A stretch of DNA of 64,000 bases from Erwinia persicina. GTDB lineage: Bacteria; Pseudomonadota; Gammaproteobacteria; Enterobacterales; Enterobacteriaceae. A program made the position numbers and the translations under genes. Location: contig NZ_JACYMO010000004.1 in the NCBI RefSeq assembly GCF_014838825.1, forward strand, positions 268,402 through 332,401, given 5' to 3'. The stretch's first letter is position 1. Each line of letters starts with the position of its first letter. The notes beneath the pieces are model-generated. The model was not told the origin of the DNA. It ran no database searches and worked only from the letters and a program-made list of their open reading frames with translations. Shown in pieces: positions 1-8,710 of the stretch.

Positions 1-1092
1 CTCTGTATCGTTAATGTAGTTACTGGATTCGCGCGTCATCACCTCATAAGTAAACGAGGTTTTCTGGCTGCCGCTGCGGTGCAGCACGCGTCCGAGCTGG
101 AAATTAAGGTTCTTGCTTTTGCCGCTGTAGCGGTAGTCGAAGCCGGTTCCCAACCCCGACTGACGATAATCGTAGTCGCTGAAGGTGACACCGGTCGTCC
201 AGTAACCGAAGGGGACAGAGTAGTGGATCAGGGTATTTTTGCTGTCGCGATCGGTTTTGGGCTGCAAAGCCTGACTGGCTGAAACGTAAAACAGGTCGCT
301 GAGTGACAGCGGGTTATCCAGGGAAAGCGTCAGGCCACCCTGATAGCGTCCGGTGCTTCTGCTGCCGGAGTCATCCAGCGACGCGCCGAGCCGCCAGTGG
401 CGAGTCTGTTTCCAGCTGACGTTGATATCGCTTTCTCCCGGTTGCTCGCCGGGAACAATCTGCATATCCGCCTGCACGGTTGGCAGCCGCTGCAGATTTT
501 CCAGCCCCTGTTCAATATCGCGCAGATCCAGCAACTCCCCGGAACGGGAAGGCAGAGCGGTATAGAGCTGGACGTAGCGATCGCTGTCCGGCGTCAGGCG
601 GATGTTGCGCACCTTTCCGGGGACCAGCATCAGCTTCAGGGTGCCGCTATTAATATCCTGCGGCGGTGCCAGCACGCGGGCGGTGACATAACCATGATCC
701 ACCAGCCGATTCTGCACGGCGCTCATCAGCAGGTTGATCCCCTTCCCACCCAGGCACTGCCCCTGCGCCTGATCGGCCAGCTTTTGCAGTGGCATCCAGT
801 GCGGGAAGGCATCCCGCCCCTGCAACTCGATGTGTTGCAGCGGGAAACAGGGCTGTTCGCTGGGGAACTGAAGGTGACTGAAGAAGCTGCCCGGTGCCTG
901 TAAACGCACGTCCGGGGTGGGCGGCGTCAGCTGACGTTCCGCGGCGCGCTGACGTTCCTGCTGATTAATCAGCTGCTGATCGCCAGCCGTGGCAGCGACC
1001 ACGCTTCCTGCGTGAAATAAACTAATAATAACGGCCAGACTACTGAGACGTGCAGGGGTTACCCCGTCTTTTCCAGACGCAATCCGTAGCAT
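1..1092 (-). CDS. Two-partner secretion outer-membrane transporter, ShlB/FhaC/HecB family (3' end outside window)
   Basis: The frame is open for 364 codons from an ATG at 1092 and runs off the left edge, so the protein is incomplete at its C-terminus. An N-terminal signal-like segment (about residues 15-34) precedes a POTRA-2 type region. The motif [20 protein letters not shown] near residues 135-155 is typical of TpsB proteins, which thread a large TpsA exoprotein (haemolysin, adhesin or CDI type) across the outer membrane. The sequence from about residue 230 ([20 protein letters not shown]) starts the beta-barrel. The partner TpsA would be expected further left, outside the window. The upstream region is very AT-rich compared with the gene, which suggests acquired DNA. 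Confidence 0.88.
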   Translation of the reverse strand, partial: MLRIASGKDGVTPARLSSLAVIISLFHAGSVVAATAGDQQLINQQERQRAAERQLTPPTPDVRLQAPGSFFSHLQFPSEQPCFPLQHIELQGRDAFPHWMPLQKLADQAQGQCLGGKGINLLMSAVQNRLVDHGYVTARVLAPPQDINSGTLKLMLVPGKVRNIRLTPDSDRYVQLYTALPSRSGELLDLRDIEQGLENLQRLPTVQADMQIVPGEQPGESDINVSWKQTRHWRLGASLDDSGSRSTGRYQGGLTLSLDNPLSLSDLFYVSASQALQPKTDRDSKNTLIHYSVPFGYWTTGVTFSDYDYRQSGLGTGFDYRYSGKSKNLNFQLGRVLHRSGSQKTSFTYEVMTRESSNYINDTE

Positions 1093-1514
1093 AGTGTTGC
1101 CCTGAGCAAGGTTTATTATTTATACGATGTTGATGCCAGGTACTTTAACGATTTCTCTTCCAGGATTGTTCCTAAACTTACATTATACTTACATTTGACT
1201 CACATTTTCGAACACAAAAAAACCCGCTAAAAGGCTATCCACACGAAAGATAATGAAAATTAAAATCTTATTAATCAATAAATTATACAATATTTAAGAA
1301 AAAATACATAAATTACCATAAGTCAAATTCACCATCTGGAATTAACCGGAAACAAGTAGAAATAGTGAAGATAATACCCCATGTATACAGTCGCCACTGG
1401 TACGGAAAAAAACCCCGCCTTATTACGCAGGCCGCCTGAAAAAGAGATTACTTTTCACCTCACACGGCAAATTCAAGTACACTCCCGCCGGGTATTCCTG
1501 CTTGAAGAAAAGGC
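1093..1514. other. AT-rich intergenic region
   Basis: About 420 bases with long A/T runs and no convincing gene. It separates two divergent genes. The only recognisable element is a Fur-box-like 19-mer, listed separately. The strong AT bias against the GC-rich flanks is the kind of DNA that H-NS tends to bind (inference). Confidence 0.6.
1249..1267. promoter_or_regulatory. Candidate Fur box
   Basis: GATAATGAAAATTAAAATC matches the 19-base Fur consensus at 15 positions by eye. It lies 157 bases before the transporter start and about 250 bases before the DUF2946 gene. In AT-rich DNA such matches arise by chance, so this is only a candidate. Confidence 0.3.
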
Positions 1515-1955
1515 GTGTCACTGATCTCATTTTCTACCGTCCGCAGCCGTCCTGCCGCCTGGCTGGCCCTGCTGGCTATTTTGCTGCTGTTCGTTGCACC
1601 GGTGATCTCTAAATCACTGGCGCAGGCGCGCGGCGGTGAAAGCACGATGATGATGCATCACGGAATGATGATGGACATGTCTGAGATGCCCGCTGTCCAT
1701 CATGAAATGGCAGACAGCGGCGATGCGAATACCCTGCCCCGACACCATCCGATGTCCATGATGGATGACAATGCCTGCGGCTACTGCGTGCTGCTGGTTC
1801 ATCTGCCCCTCGACCTGATGACGCTGCCACTGCTGTGGTCGTCATTACAGGCCGCCACGCTGCCGGACGTGCCGCTGTTCCAGCCGGTCGTCGCCCGCGT
1901 TGTTCCTCACTGCTTCCATCCCCGCGCCCCACCGCTGACGCTCGCTTCACGTTAA
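1515..1955 (+). CDS. DUF2946 family protein with Met/His-rich segment
   Basis: A 146-residue protein with a GTG start, a hydrophobic N-terminal helix (about residues 14-32), then a Met/His-rich stretch (about residues 45-75). The conserved DACGYCVLLVHLP-like motif (here NACGYCVLLVHLPL, about residues 90-103) is the hallmark of DUF2946. It is followed by a second hydrophobic segment. The family has no proven function; members often sit next to TonB receptors or PepSY membrane proteins and have been linked to copper. The Met/His richness fits a metal-handling role, which is inference. The next gene encodes a PepSY membrane protein 51 bases downstream, so the two are probably co-transcribed. Confidence 0.75.
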   Translation: MSLISFSTVRSRPAAWLALLAILLLFVAPVISKSLAQARGGESTMMMHHGMMMDMSEMPAVHHEMADSGDANTLPRHHPMSMMDDNACGYCVLLVHLPLDLMTLPLLWSSLQAATLPDVPLFQPVVARVVPHCFHPRAPPLTLASR

Positions 1956-2006
1956 TTTGACCTGCGGGCCCGCCGCAGACCCCGTGAATACCTGCAAAAC
2001 AGGTGG

Positions 2007-3446
2007 ATGGAAGAGACTATGTCAGAGAATATCCGACGTGCGGCTGCGCACGTCACCCACACCCGCAGCGCACTGATGGCGCTGCTGCGTCGACTGCATT
2101 TCTATATTGGCCTGTTTATCGCGCCGTTTATTTTTGTCGCGGCCCTGACCGGCACGCTGTATGTGATGACGCCGCAGCTGGAAAACCGGCTGTATCATTC
2201 GCAGCTGTTTACCACGGCAACCGGGCCGGACCAGTCGCTGTCTGCACAGGTGGCCAAAGCCGTTAGCGTGATGGAGCCGGCAGCCAGAATCGCTGCCGTA
2301 CGTCCGGCACCGAATGAGGGAGAGACGACCCGCGTGATGTTTGCCAGCGCCGATCTCGGGCCGTCGGAAACCCGGGCGGTGTTTATTGACCCGAAAACGC
2401 TGGACGTCGCGGGGATAATGACGGTGTACGGTACCAGCGGCGTACTGCCGTTGCGCACCTGGCTGGACTATCTGCACCGCAACCTGCTGCTGGGGGATAT
2501 TGGCCGCAACTACAGTGAGCTGGCGGCCAGCTGGCTGTGGATTGCCGCGCTTGGCGGCGCGCTGCTGTGGGCCACTCAGCGCACACCGCGCCGTAAACCT
2601 GTGCGGGCAGCGCCGACGCGGGCACAGCGTCTGGCCGGTCATCGCCACTGGCACACCACGCTGGGTATTACCCTGCTGCTGGGACTGGTGTTCTTCTCCG
2701 CGACGGGGCTGACCTGGTCACGCTGGGCCGGGGACAATATCGCCCTGATGCGCAGCCACTTTGGCTGGATGACGCCCGCGGTGAACACCGCTCTGCAACC
2801 TGAACCCGCCCTGAAAATGGCAATGCCAGCGGATGAACATGCGGAGCATTACGGCCATATGAACGTTGCCCCTCATGCTGCACCGCCAGCCCACCCGGCC
2901 GCCGTCAGTCCGGCACAGTTTGATGGCGTGCTCAACGCGGCGCGTGCCGCAGGGATCGACGCGGCCAAACTGGAGATCCGCCCCTCCTACCTGGCGGATA
3001 AAGCCTGGACCGTGAATGAGATTGACCGACGCTGGCCGACGCAGGTTGACAGCGTGGCGGTGGACCCGCAGAACAACAGCGTGACCGATAAAGTGGCGTT
3101 CGCCGACTTTGGTCTGCTGGCCAAACTGACGCGCTGGGGGGTGGATGCACATATGGGCGTGCTGTTCGGCGTAGCAAACCAGCTGGTGCTGGTGCTGTCT
3201 GGCGGCGGGCTGTGCGTGATGATTGTGATGGGCTATCGCATGTGGTGGCTGCGCCGGCCGCAGAGCGGGCAGATTTCCCCGCTGGATACCCTGCTGGGCT
3301 GCTGGCAGCCGTTGTCGATCAGCGCACGCTTTCTGCTGCTGGTGGTGACGGCGGTGGTGGCGGTCTGTTTGCCAGTGATGGGCGTGAGTTTGCTGGTGTT
3401 ACTGGGCGTGGATGTGTGGCGCTGGCGGCGCGCCGTGCGCGCCTGA
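2007..3446 (+). CDS. PepSY-associated transmembrane protein
   Basis: A 479-residue inner-membrane protein. Hydrophobic segments are visible near residues 33-57, 172-190, 215-240, 390-415 and 430-470, with a large periplasmic part between. This matches the PepSY-TM (iron-uptake associated) family, whose members resemble flavin or haem reductases linked to siderophore use. A His-rich patch (residues about 274-300, with HAEHYGHM) may bind metal. An in-frame ATG at 2019 (reading MSENIRR) is a plausible alternative start, since the Shine-Dalgarno spacing is poor for both. It is paired with the upstream DUF2946 gene and ends at a strong hairpin shared with the convergent hydrolase gene. Confidence 0.8.
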   Translation: MEETMSENIRRAAAHVTHTRSALMALLRRLHFYIGLFIAPFIFVAALTGTLYVMTPQLENRLYHSQLFTTATGPDQSLSAQVAKAVSVMEPAARIAAVRPAPNEGETTRVMFASADLGPSETRAVFIDPKTLDVAGIMTVYGTSGVLPLRTWLDYLHRNLLLGDIGRNYSELAASWLWIAALGGALLWATQRTPRRKPVRAAPTRAQRLAGHRHWHTTLGITLLLGLVFFSATGLTWSRWAGDNIALMRSHFGWMTPAVNTALQPEPALKMAMPADEHAEHYGHMNVAPHAAPPAHPAAVSPAQFDGVLNAARAAGIDAAKLEIRPSYLADKAWTVNEIDRRWPTQVDSVAVDPQNNSVTDKVAFADFGLLAKLTRWGVDAHMGVLFGVANQLVLVLSGGGLCVMIVMGYRMWWLRRPQSGQISPLDTLLGCWQPLSISARFLLLVVTAVVAVCLPVMGVSLLVLLGVDVWRWRRAVRA

Positions 3447-3474
3447 CCATCAATACAGCACCGGGATATCTGTA

Positions 3475-3503
3475 GGGGCTGACCGTTTGTTCCGGTCAGC
3501 CCC
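3475..3503. terminator. Bidirectional hairpin between convergent genes
   Basis: Perfect 10-bp stem GGGGCTGACC / GGTCAGCCCC with a 9-base loop. There is no clear T-tract, but the position between two converging genes fits a terminator. Nearly the same stem occurs again after sstT at 53792. Confidence 0.65.
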
Positions 3504-3532
3504 TCCGGATCGCGGAACAGGCCAAACGGACG

Positions 3533-4519
3533 TTACGCTAATGGCTTCGCCAGATAATGCTCCAGCATCGCCAGCAGCAGCTGATTATCCACCGACTGCA
3601 GGACATGCACCAGCCCGCCTGTCGGCTCACCAATAGCCACATCCACCCGCAGCGGCTGGCGAAAGCGCCATGACTTGCCACGCGTCATTCCCGGGCGCAG
3701 CTCCACATCAACAAAATAGTCTGCCGCCGTTGCCACCCGCTGATTAAGCAGCCAGGCCACCACCAGCGCGTCGTGGATCCAGCAGCCCGGCAGATGACGG
3801 GTCTGAATGGAATAATCAATCCACGGACGCAGCGTCTCGGTAACGAAACGCGCCAGCGGCGTGTCGATCTGCGCGATCCGGTTCAGATCCTGATGCGTCA
3901 TCAGCGTCTGGCTGGTGACATCCATCGGCACCAGAGTGATATTGGCCCCGCTGGTCAGCACCCGGTGCGCGGCCTCCGGGTCAATGCCGAAGTTGGTATC
4001 TTTAATAAAATCATCCAGCGCAAAGACACCGCCCATAATGGCGATTTCCTGAACCGCATCGGCCATCTCCGGGTAGCGCTCCAGCGCCAGTGCGACGTTA
4101 GTCAGCGGGCCGATCGCCACCAGGGTAATTTTTCCCGGATTAGCGCAAATCAGCTGCCCCATTGCGTCTGCCGCCTCGACCGCAGGCGCAGGAAATGACT
4201 GAGGCTGACGCACGCCGCGCCACAGGTGTGCCAGCTGGTTACTGTGAACACGCTGATCCAACGCGTCACGCCACGGGGCCGCTGGCTCAGACAACGCTGC
4301 CTCTGCGCCTTTCGCTACCGTTACCGGCAGTCCGAGGCGCGCCATCAGATCCTTCACCACGCTGTATCCTACCTGGCTGGGGGTGTTACCCGCCACGGTA
4401 GTGATCAGCTCAAGTGAAATTTCCGGCGCGGCCAGCGCCAGTGCAAGAGCCAGCCCGTCGTCAACGTTGGCTCCCGTAATACCGTTCCCCGGATCACAAT
4501 CAATAATCAATCTTTTCAT
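3533..4519 (-). CDS. Nucleoside hydrolase (IUNH family)
   Basis: A 328-residue soluble enzyme of the inosine/uridine-preferring nucleoside hydrolase family, which splits ribonucleosides into base and ribose. The N-terminal calcium site is recognisable as DCDPG...VDDGLAL (residues 7-25), but it carries extra residues between DPG and DD compared with the usual DTDPGxDD. This variant form is shared by a subgroup of the family. Further family marks are the ITLVAIGPLTN segment (about 128-138), IMGG (about 160) and HDALVVAWLL (about 250). It lies 12 bases after the LacI-type regulator and behind a transporter, so a uptake-and-hydrolysis operon for a nucleoside-like substrate is likely. The substrate is not evident from sequence. 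Confidence 0.9.
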   Translation of the reverse strand: MKRLIIDCDPGNGITGANVDDGLALALALAAPEISLELITTVAGNTPSQVGYSVVKDLMARLGLPVTVAKGAEAALSEPAAPWRDALDQRVHSNQLAHLWRGVRQPQSFPAPAVEAADAMGQLICANPGKITLVAIGPLTNVALALERYPEMADAVQEIAIMGGVFALDDFIKDTNFGIDPEAAHRVLTSGANITLVPMDVTSQTLMTHQDLNRIAQIDTPLARFVTETLRPWIDYSIQTRHLPGCWIHDALVVAWLLNQRVATAADYFVDVELRPGMTRGKSWRFRQPLRVDVAIGEPTGGLVHVLQSVDNQLLLAMLEHYLAKPLA

Positions 4520-4531
4520 CGTTTTATCTTA

Positions 4532-5548
4532 TTATTTTCCCGACTTACAGCCGCAGGACTCACCCAACTCAAGGTGATGAGAGAATTCACTTAACGTCTC
4601 CTCCCCTTTCCATGCCGCCAGCATTTTAATCGCCGTCTCTGCCATTTTGCGTACCGGCTGACGCACGGTGGTCAGCGAGGGCACGTGATAGGCCGACTGG
4701 TCAGTACCGTTAAAACAGACCAGCGCCAGCTGATCCGGCACGCGGAGACCGTGTTCCGACAGCGCCCGAATACAGCCGATCGCCTGGGCTTCGTTAGAGG
4801 TAAACAGCGCGCGCGGGCGCGTTGCACCCTGCATCATTCGCTGTGCCGCCTGGTAGCCGCCGTCGCGGGTATAAGGAGTATGGAATATCCACTCCGGGCG
4901 TTCTTCCACGCCGTACTCCGCCAGCGCATCACGCCAGCCGCGCAGGCGATCCTGCGTATTCAGCATCTCTGCCGGACCGCAGATGATCCCCACCTCCTGA
5001 TAGCCGTGGCTCAACAGATGGGCGGTCACCTGGTGCGATGCCGCCCGCTCGTCAACGCGGATCACGCTTACTGGCAGCCCGGGGTCAACCCTGTCCAGCA
5101 TGACAAACGGCGTACCGCTGGACTGCAGAACATCAATGTAGGGATGGCGATCGACGCTGATATAGAACAGGCCGTTCACCTGCTGACTTAACAGATTATT
5201 GATCAGCTGCAGTTCACGCTTGCGGCTGTCACCGGCATCGCCCAGCAGCATCACCATATCGTTGGCCAGCGCCTGCTGTTGCAGCTCATGGGCCAGTGAA
5301 GCAATAAAGGCATTGCCGATATTGGGTACCACCAGACCGTAGGTTTTGGTCGTCCCGGAAGCCAGCGCACGCGCCACGCTATTGGGGCGGTAGCCGGTGC
5401 GTTTGATCGCCGCCAGTACGCGTTCGCGCGTGGCGGGCGCAACCGGACGCGGACCGTTGTTGACCACGTAGCTCACCACGGCGACCGACGTTCCGGCTTC
5501 TTTCGCCACGTCGGCCCGCGTAGCCCGGTGATGAATGGTTTTTGCCAC
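4532..5548 (-). CDS. LacI-family transcriptional regulator
   Basis: A 338-residue repressor with the LacI-type N-terminal helix-turn-helix (TRADVAKEAGTSVAVVSYVV, about residues 10-29), the hinge helix (PNSVARALASGTT) and a periplasmic-binding-protein-like effector domain. The GTG at 5548 is preferred because AGGAG lies seven bases upstream; the ATG at 5554 almost touches that same ribosome site. The gene sits between the transporter and the nucleoside hydrolase, so it probably controls this unit. A palindrome with a central CG, as LacI-family proteins prefer, lies inside the promoter upstream of the transporter (7413-7430). The effector is unknown; a nucleoside or ribose-type ligand is a guess from context. 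Confidence 0.9.
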   Translation of the reverse strand: MAKTIHHRATRADVAKEAGTSVAVVSYVVNNGPRPVAPATRERVLAAIKRTGYRPNSVARALASGTTKTYGLVVPNIGNAFIASLAHELQQQALANDMVMLLGDAGDSRKRELQLINNLLSQQVNGLFYISVDRHPYIDVLQSSGTPFVMLDRVDPGLPVSVIRVDERAASHQVTAHLLSHGYQEVGIICGPAEMLNTQDRLRGWRDALAEYGVEERPEWIFHTPYTRDGGYQAAQRMMQGATRPRALFTSNEAQAIGCIRALSEHGLRVPDQLALVCFNGTDQSAYHVPSLTTVRQPVRKMAETAIKMLAAWKGEETLSEFSHHLELGESCGCKSGK

Positions 5549-5673
5549 AGGCATTCTCCTCACCAATAAACAGTTCAGGCCGGAAAAATATCCGGCCCGC
5601 GAGTTCCTTAAGATTGCCCTGCACGAAAAATGCGCGGGCCGCAGCCCACGCTATTTAACGCTGTCTTCCGTGG

Positions 5674-7068
5674 TTAAATCGCATCTTCCGGTGCATTCAG
5701 ATCGCGGCCCCGGGTTTCCGGTGCCACAAACGTGGTCAGGAAACCGATACCCGCCATCACGGCAAAATAGGTCGCAATTGGCCACCAGTGCCCGGTCCAG
5801 GCCAGCAGCGCGGAGGCCACCAGCGGTGCAGTTCCGCCGGAGAGGATCGACCCCAGCTCCTTCGCCGTGGCCATTTTGGTGTAGCGATGATGAACACCAA
5901 ACATTTCCACACCCCAGGCCGCCTGCACGCCAAAGATACCCAGCGATGCCAGCCCCATACCGGTGACGATGGTGGCAATCACAATGGCCGGCTCACGCGA
6001 GTCGAGCAGCATGAAGGCCGGGAACGCGTAGATAATCAGCAGCAGGCAGAAGCAGCGATAGGTGATGCGACGACCAAAGCGGTCGGACAGCCAGCCGGCC
6101 AGCGGGATGATCAGGAAGCCAAGCAGCGACGCAATAAACACCGCCGTAGTCGCCACGGATTTGTCCACTGCCAGCACTTTGACCACATAACCGATAATGA
6201 AGCCCTGGGCCAGATACGACGGGCCGTTTTCACCGATGCGCAGTCCGACCATGGTCAGGAAGGCACGGCTGCGACGCCAGAATCCACGGGTGTCCTGCAC
6301 AGGCGGTTCGGCGGCCAGCACCTGCTCACGCTGCGCTTCCAGCTCGGCTTTTTTGCGTTCAAATACCGGCGTTTCCCGCAGATGACGGCGGATCCACAGC
6401 GCCACCAGCGCAATCAGCGAGCTGCACAGGAACGGAATACGCCAGCCCCACTCCTGCAGTGACTGCTGATCCAGCTGTACCACGGCCAGCCATACCAGAG
6501 AAGCCAGCAGCGTGCCGCTGTTTGAACCCAGGGCAATAATCGAAGAGACCAGACCGCGACGCTGCGCCGGGGCATATTCACCCAGCATCACCGTGCCGCC
6601 GGAGAGTTCTGCACCCGCACCAAAGCCCTGGCTGAAACGCAGCAGCACCAGACATGCCGGTGCCCATACGCCAATCGAGGCATAGCTGGGGATAAGACCA
6701 ATCAGGGTGGTGGAGGCCCCCATCAGGATGATGGTTGAGACCATGACGACTTTCCGACCTTTACGGTCGCCCAGCCAGCCAAAGAACAGCGCCCCAATCG
6801 GGCGGGCAATAAAGCCCACTGACCAGGTGGCAAAGGTAGAAAGCAAGGCCATTGCCGGCGTGGCTTCAGGGAAGAAAACATCACCGAAAATAATACCGGC
6901 GGCCAGACCATACAGCGCAAAGTCGGCGTATTCCATTGCCGTGCCCAGCCAGCAGGACAGCGTCGCACGCCAGAAATCCTTGCGCCCTTCCGGGGTGGCT
7001 AAACGTTCATCTGCCGCCGAGTCGGCTGGCATTGCAGTATCCTGTGCAACGCGTTGAGGTGTAGACAT
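5674..7068 (-). CDS. MFS transporter, metabolite:H+ symporter (MHS) type
   Basis: A 464-residue membrane protein with twelve likely helices. The MHS signature is clear: AMEYADFALYG in the first helix, then the loop motif GWLGDRKGRK (GXXXDRXGRR-type) after helix 2 and RFSQGFGAGAELSGG near helix 4. Relatives include ShiA, KgtP, ProP and YhjE. The start at 7068 is chosen because of an AGGGAA site just upstream; the frame stays open 42 codons further but with no better signal. First gene of the unit with the LacI regulator and the nucleoside hydrolase. The substrate is inferred from context only. Confidence 0.88.
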   Translation of the reverse strand: MSTPQRVAQDTAMPADSAADERLATPEGRKDFWRATLSCWLGTAMEYADFALYGLAAGIIFGDVFFPEATPAMALLSTFATWSVGFIARPIGALFFGWLGDRKGRKVVMVSTIILMGASTTLIGLIPSYASIGVWAPACLVLLRFSQGFGAGAELSGGTVMLGEYAPAQRRGLVSSIIALGSNSGTLLASLVWLAVVQLDQQSLQEWGWRIPFLCSSLIALVALWIRRHLRETPVFERKKAELEAQREQVLAAEPPVQDTRGFWRRSRAFLTMVGLRIGENGPSYLAQGFIIGYVVKVLAVDKSVATTAVFIASLLGFLIIPLAGWLSDRFGRRITYRCFCLLLIIYAFPAFMLLDSREPAIVIATIVTGMGLASLGIFGVQAAWGVEMFGVHHRYTKMATAKELGSILSGGTAPLVASALLAWTGHWWPIATYFAVMAGIGFLTTFVAPETRGRDLNAPEDAI

Positions 7069-7715
7069 GAAAAATTCCCTGATGTGAGGAGTTCTGTTCG
7101 GTACCGTCCCTGGCACGCACTCCTCCTGCGGAGGAAAATTCGCCAGTGAAGATGCCGTGTTAAAAAGCATGACGAAAGGTCGGTCTGCCCTCAATAAGGA
7201 GAGTGCCAGAAAACAGGTTGCCTCAGGAGGCCACTCTTTTTCCGGTCACCCGGACCTGGCGGGCAGTGAGGTTCCCTGGTGTTGGAACGCATCTATTCGC
7301 TTTGCGCCGACGGTCTAAAATTGACCAGTCGTATAAGTTACGCGAAACAAACATTGACCTTCAGGACGCTGATAACCATCAAGCACCGTGAATTTTCACT
7401 ACACAGCTATTGTATCTACACGCGTAGATAAATCAAGGAAGCAAGAAGGTATTAATTAGATTTTCTTGACATTCAACCGGTAGGCGTCGTCAGAAAACCA
7501 AATAAAATCAATGAAATAATCAGCCTGAAAAATAGCCGATTTTTTTTCACCGTTCAAACATCGCGCAACCTTAAGACAAATGCGTATTAAGGCGCTGATT
7601 CAACGTTATAGCGCGTCAGTATTGCGCGCAGATGACAGGGTAAAGATTGAGCCGCTGTTTGTGTTTCGCCAGGGGGGTGGGTAAGCTGAAAACTGAACCC
7701 TCCAGGCGAAAAATA
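7069..7715. other. Divergent intergenic region with long leader
   Basis: About 650 bases between the transporter and the phosphatase gene. It contains the promoter/operator at 7409-7436. The start site inferred near 7402 would give the transporter mRNA a leader of about 330 bases. I see no gene and no recognisable riboswitch in it. Confidence 0.5.
7409..7436 (-). promoter_or_regulatory. Promoter with LacI-type operator in its spacer
   Basis: On the minus strand a -35 TTGATT (7431-7436) and a -10 TACAAT (7409-7414) are separated by 16 bases (7415-7430). The palindrome TATCTACACGCGTAGATA (7413-7430) fills this spacer: 7-bp arms around a central CG, as in LacI/PurR-class operators. A repressor bound there would block RNA polymerase. 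Most likely the target of the adjacent LacI-type protein. Confidence 0.65.
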
Positions 7716-8270
7716 ATGACCATTACTTTGATGCGCCACGGCAAACCCGACCACCACCTGCCCGGCCGCCGATCTGCGCTGGCGATGGCTGAGTGGTGTG
7801 AGGCTTACGATCTGGCCGAGATCTGCGACCTGCCGCCCGAACGCAGCCTGCGGCTGGCCGCGGAGGCGGCGGTGATCGTCACCAGTACGCTACCGCGCGC
7901 GCGCTCATCGCTGGCAAAACTGGGCAAATCCGCCAGCCATATCGATGAGCTGTACTGTGAAGTAGCAATGCCCGTCATGCCGCTGACTTTCCCCGCCCTG
8001 CCCCCTTTGTTCTGGCTGCCGGTGCTGCGGTGTATGTGGCTGTTTGGTTATGCCGGGAAAGTCGAATCCTGTACTCAGGCCAGGCAGCGGGCAATACTGG
8101 CCGCCGATCGGCTGATCGCGCTTTCCGCCGAGGGAAATGTGCTGCTGGTGGGGCACGGTATTATGAACAAGCTGATTGCGCGCAGGCTGCGGCACCTTGG
8201 CTGGCTGGGAGAAAAACACGCCAGCAGCCGCTACTGGAGCAGCGCAATCTATCATCCGCCGGTGATTTAG
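7716..8270 (+). CDS. Histidine phosphatase family protein
   Basis: A 184-residue protein opening with MTITLMRHGKPDHH, the RHG motif of the phosphoglycerate-mutase-like histidine phosphatases (catalytic His at residue 8). The second conserved His lies in LLVGHGIMNK (about residues 144-153). The start at 7716 places RHG at the usual distance from the N-terminus and follows an AGGCGAA site. It lacks the length of true phosphoglycerate mutases (about 230-250 residues) and has a hydrophobic stretch around residues 95-110. The substrate cannot be inferred. It stands alone upstream of the tRNA gene. Confidence 0.82.
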   Translation: MTITLMRHGKPDHHLPGRRSALAMAEWCEAYDLAEICDLPPERSLRLAAEAAVIVTSTLPRARSSLAKLGKSASHIDELYCEVAMPVMPLTFPALPPLFWLPVLRCMWLFGYAGKVESCTQARQRAILAADRLIALSAEGNVLLVGHGIMNKLIARRLRHLGWLGEKHASSRYWSSAIYHPPVI

Positions 8271-8402
8271 CCCCTCTCTGATGTGACTGACCCGGGTCGT
8301 GCAGGCCGTATGGGGGCAGTTCGGGAGAGATTACGGTTATTTTTCAATCAGTTCGCAAAAATGCTATTTTGCCTGGAAATGCAGCAGACGCGAGTTAAGC
8401 GC

Positions 8403-8431
8403 TGGATCGCGCCGCTGAGTTACATTATAAT
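8403..8431 (+). promoter_or_regulatory. tRNA promoter
   Basis: A perfect -10 TATAAT (8426-8431) lies 11 bases before the tRNA. A GC-rich discriminator (CCTGCGCC) follows it, as in stringently controlled stable RNA promoters. The -35 (TGGATC, 8403-8408) is weak. Confidence 0.6.
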
Positions 8432-8442
8432 CCTGCGCCTCA

Positions 8443-8519
8443 GGCCCCATAGCTCAGTTGGTTAGAGCACGCGACTCATAATCGCTTGGTCGCTGGTTCA
8501 AGTCCAGCTGGGGCCACCA
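8443..8519 (+). tRNA. ileX: tRNA-Ile2 (anticodon CAU, lysidine-modified type)
   Basis: A 77-base cloverleaf with encoded CCA. Acceptor GGCCCCA pairs with TGGGGCC, the anticodon loop is CTCATAA (CAT at 8477-8479) and the T arm contains GGTTCAAGTCC. CAT could mean Met, but the body closely follows E. coli ileX, whose C34 is converted to lysidine by TilS to read AUA. A terminator follows at once, so it is a single-gene transcript. No phage attachment is seen here. Confidence 0.93.
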
Positions 8520-8545
8520 AATTTTACCTGTTCAATCAGGACACT

Positions 8546-8574
8546 AAGCCACTTCGAAAGGAGTGGCTTTTTTT
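8546..8574 (+). terminator. Rho-independent terminator of the tRNA
   Basis: AAGCCACT / AGTGGCTT stem with an 8-base loop followed by a run of T. Confidence 0.9.
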
Positions 8575-8662
8575 ATGCTTTGATTTCCCTTCCCGGTTCT
8601 TATGCCACGGCTTGCCTCCCTCTTTTGGGAGGTGACGGATCACACAGTAAGTGATAGGATAC

Positions 8663-8693
8663 CTATTCATTTATCTATTCATTTATCTATTCA
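8663..8693. repeat. Tandem 12-bp direct repeats before the HipA-like gene
   Basis: CTATTCATTTAT occurs twice back to back (8663-8674, 8675-8686), then a partial third copy CTATTCA (8687-8693). They lie 17-48 bases before the start codon, over the expected promoter, so they may be binding sites of an autoregulator. Confidence 0.75.
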
Positions 8694-8710
8694 CTCAGTG
8701 ATTCAACATT

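Noticed and set aside
2022..2654. Long minus-strand frame opposite the PepSY gene
   Set aside because: Antisense shadow of a high-GC gene, no family features.
8443..8519. tRNA gene as a phage or island insertion site
   Set aside because: No integrase and no repeat of the tRNA 3' end were found nearby; the tailocin lies 12 kb away.
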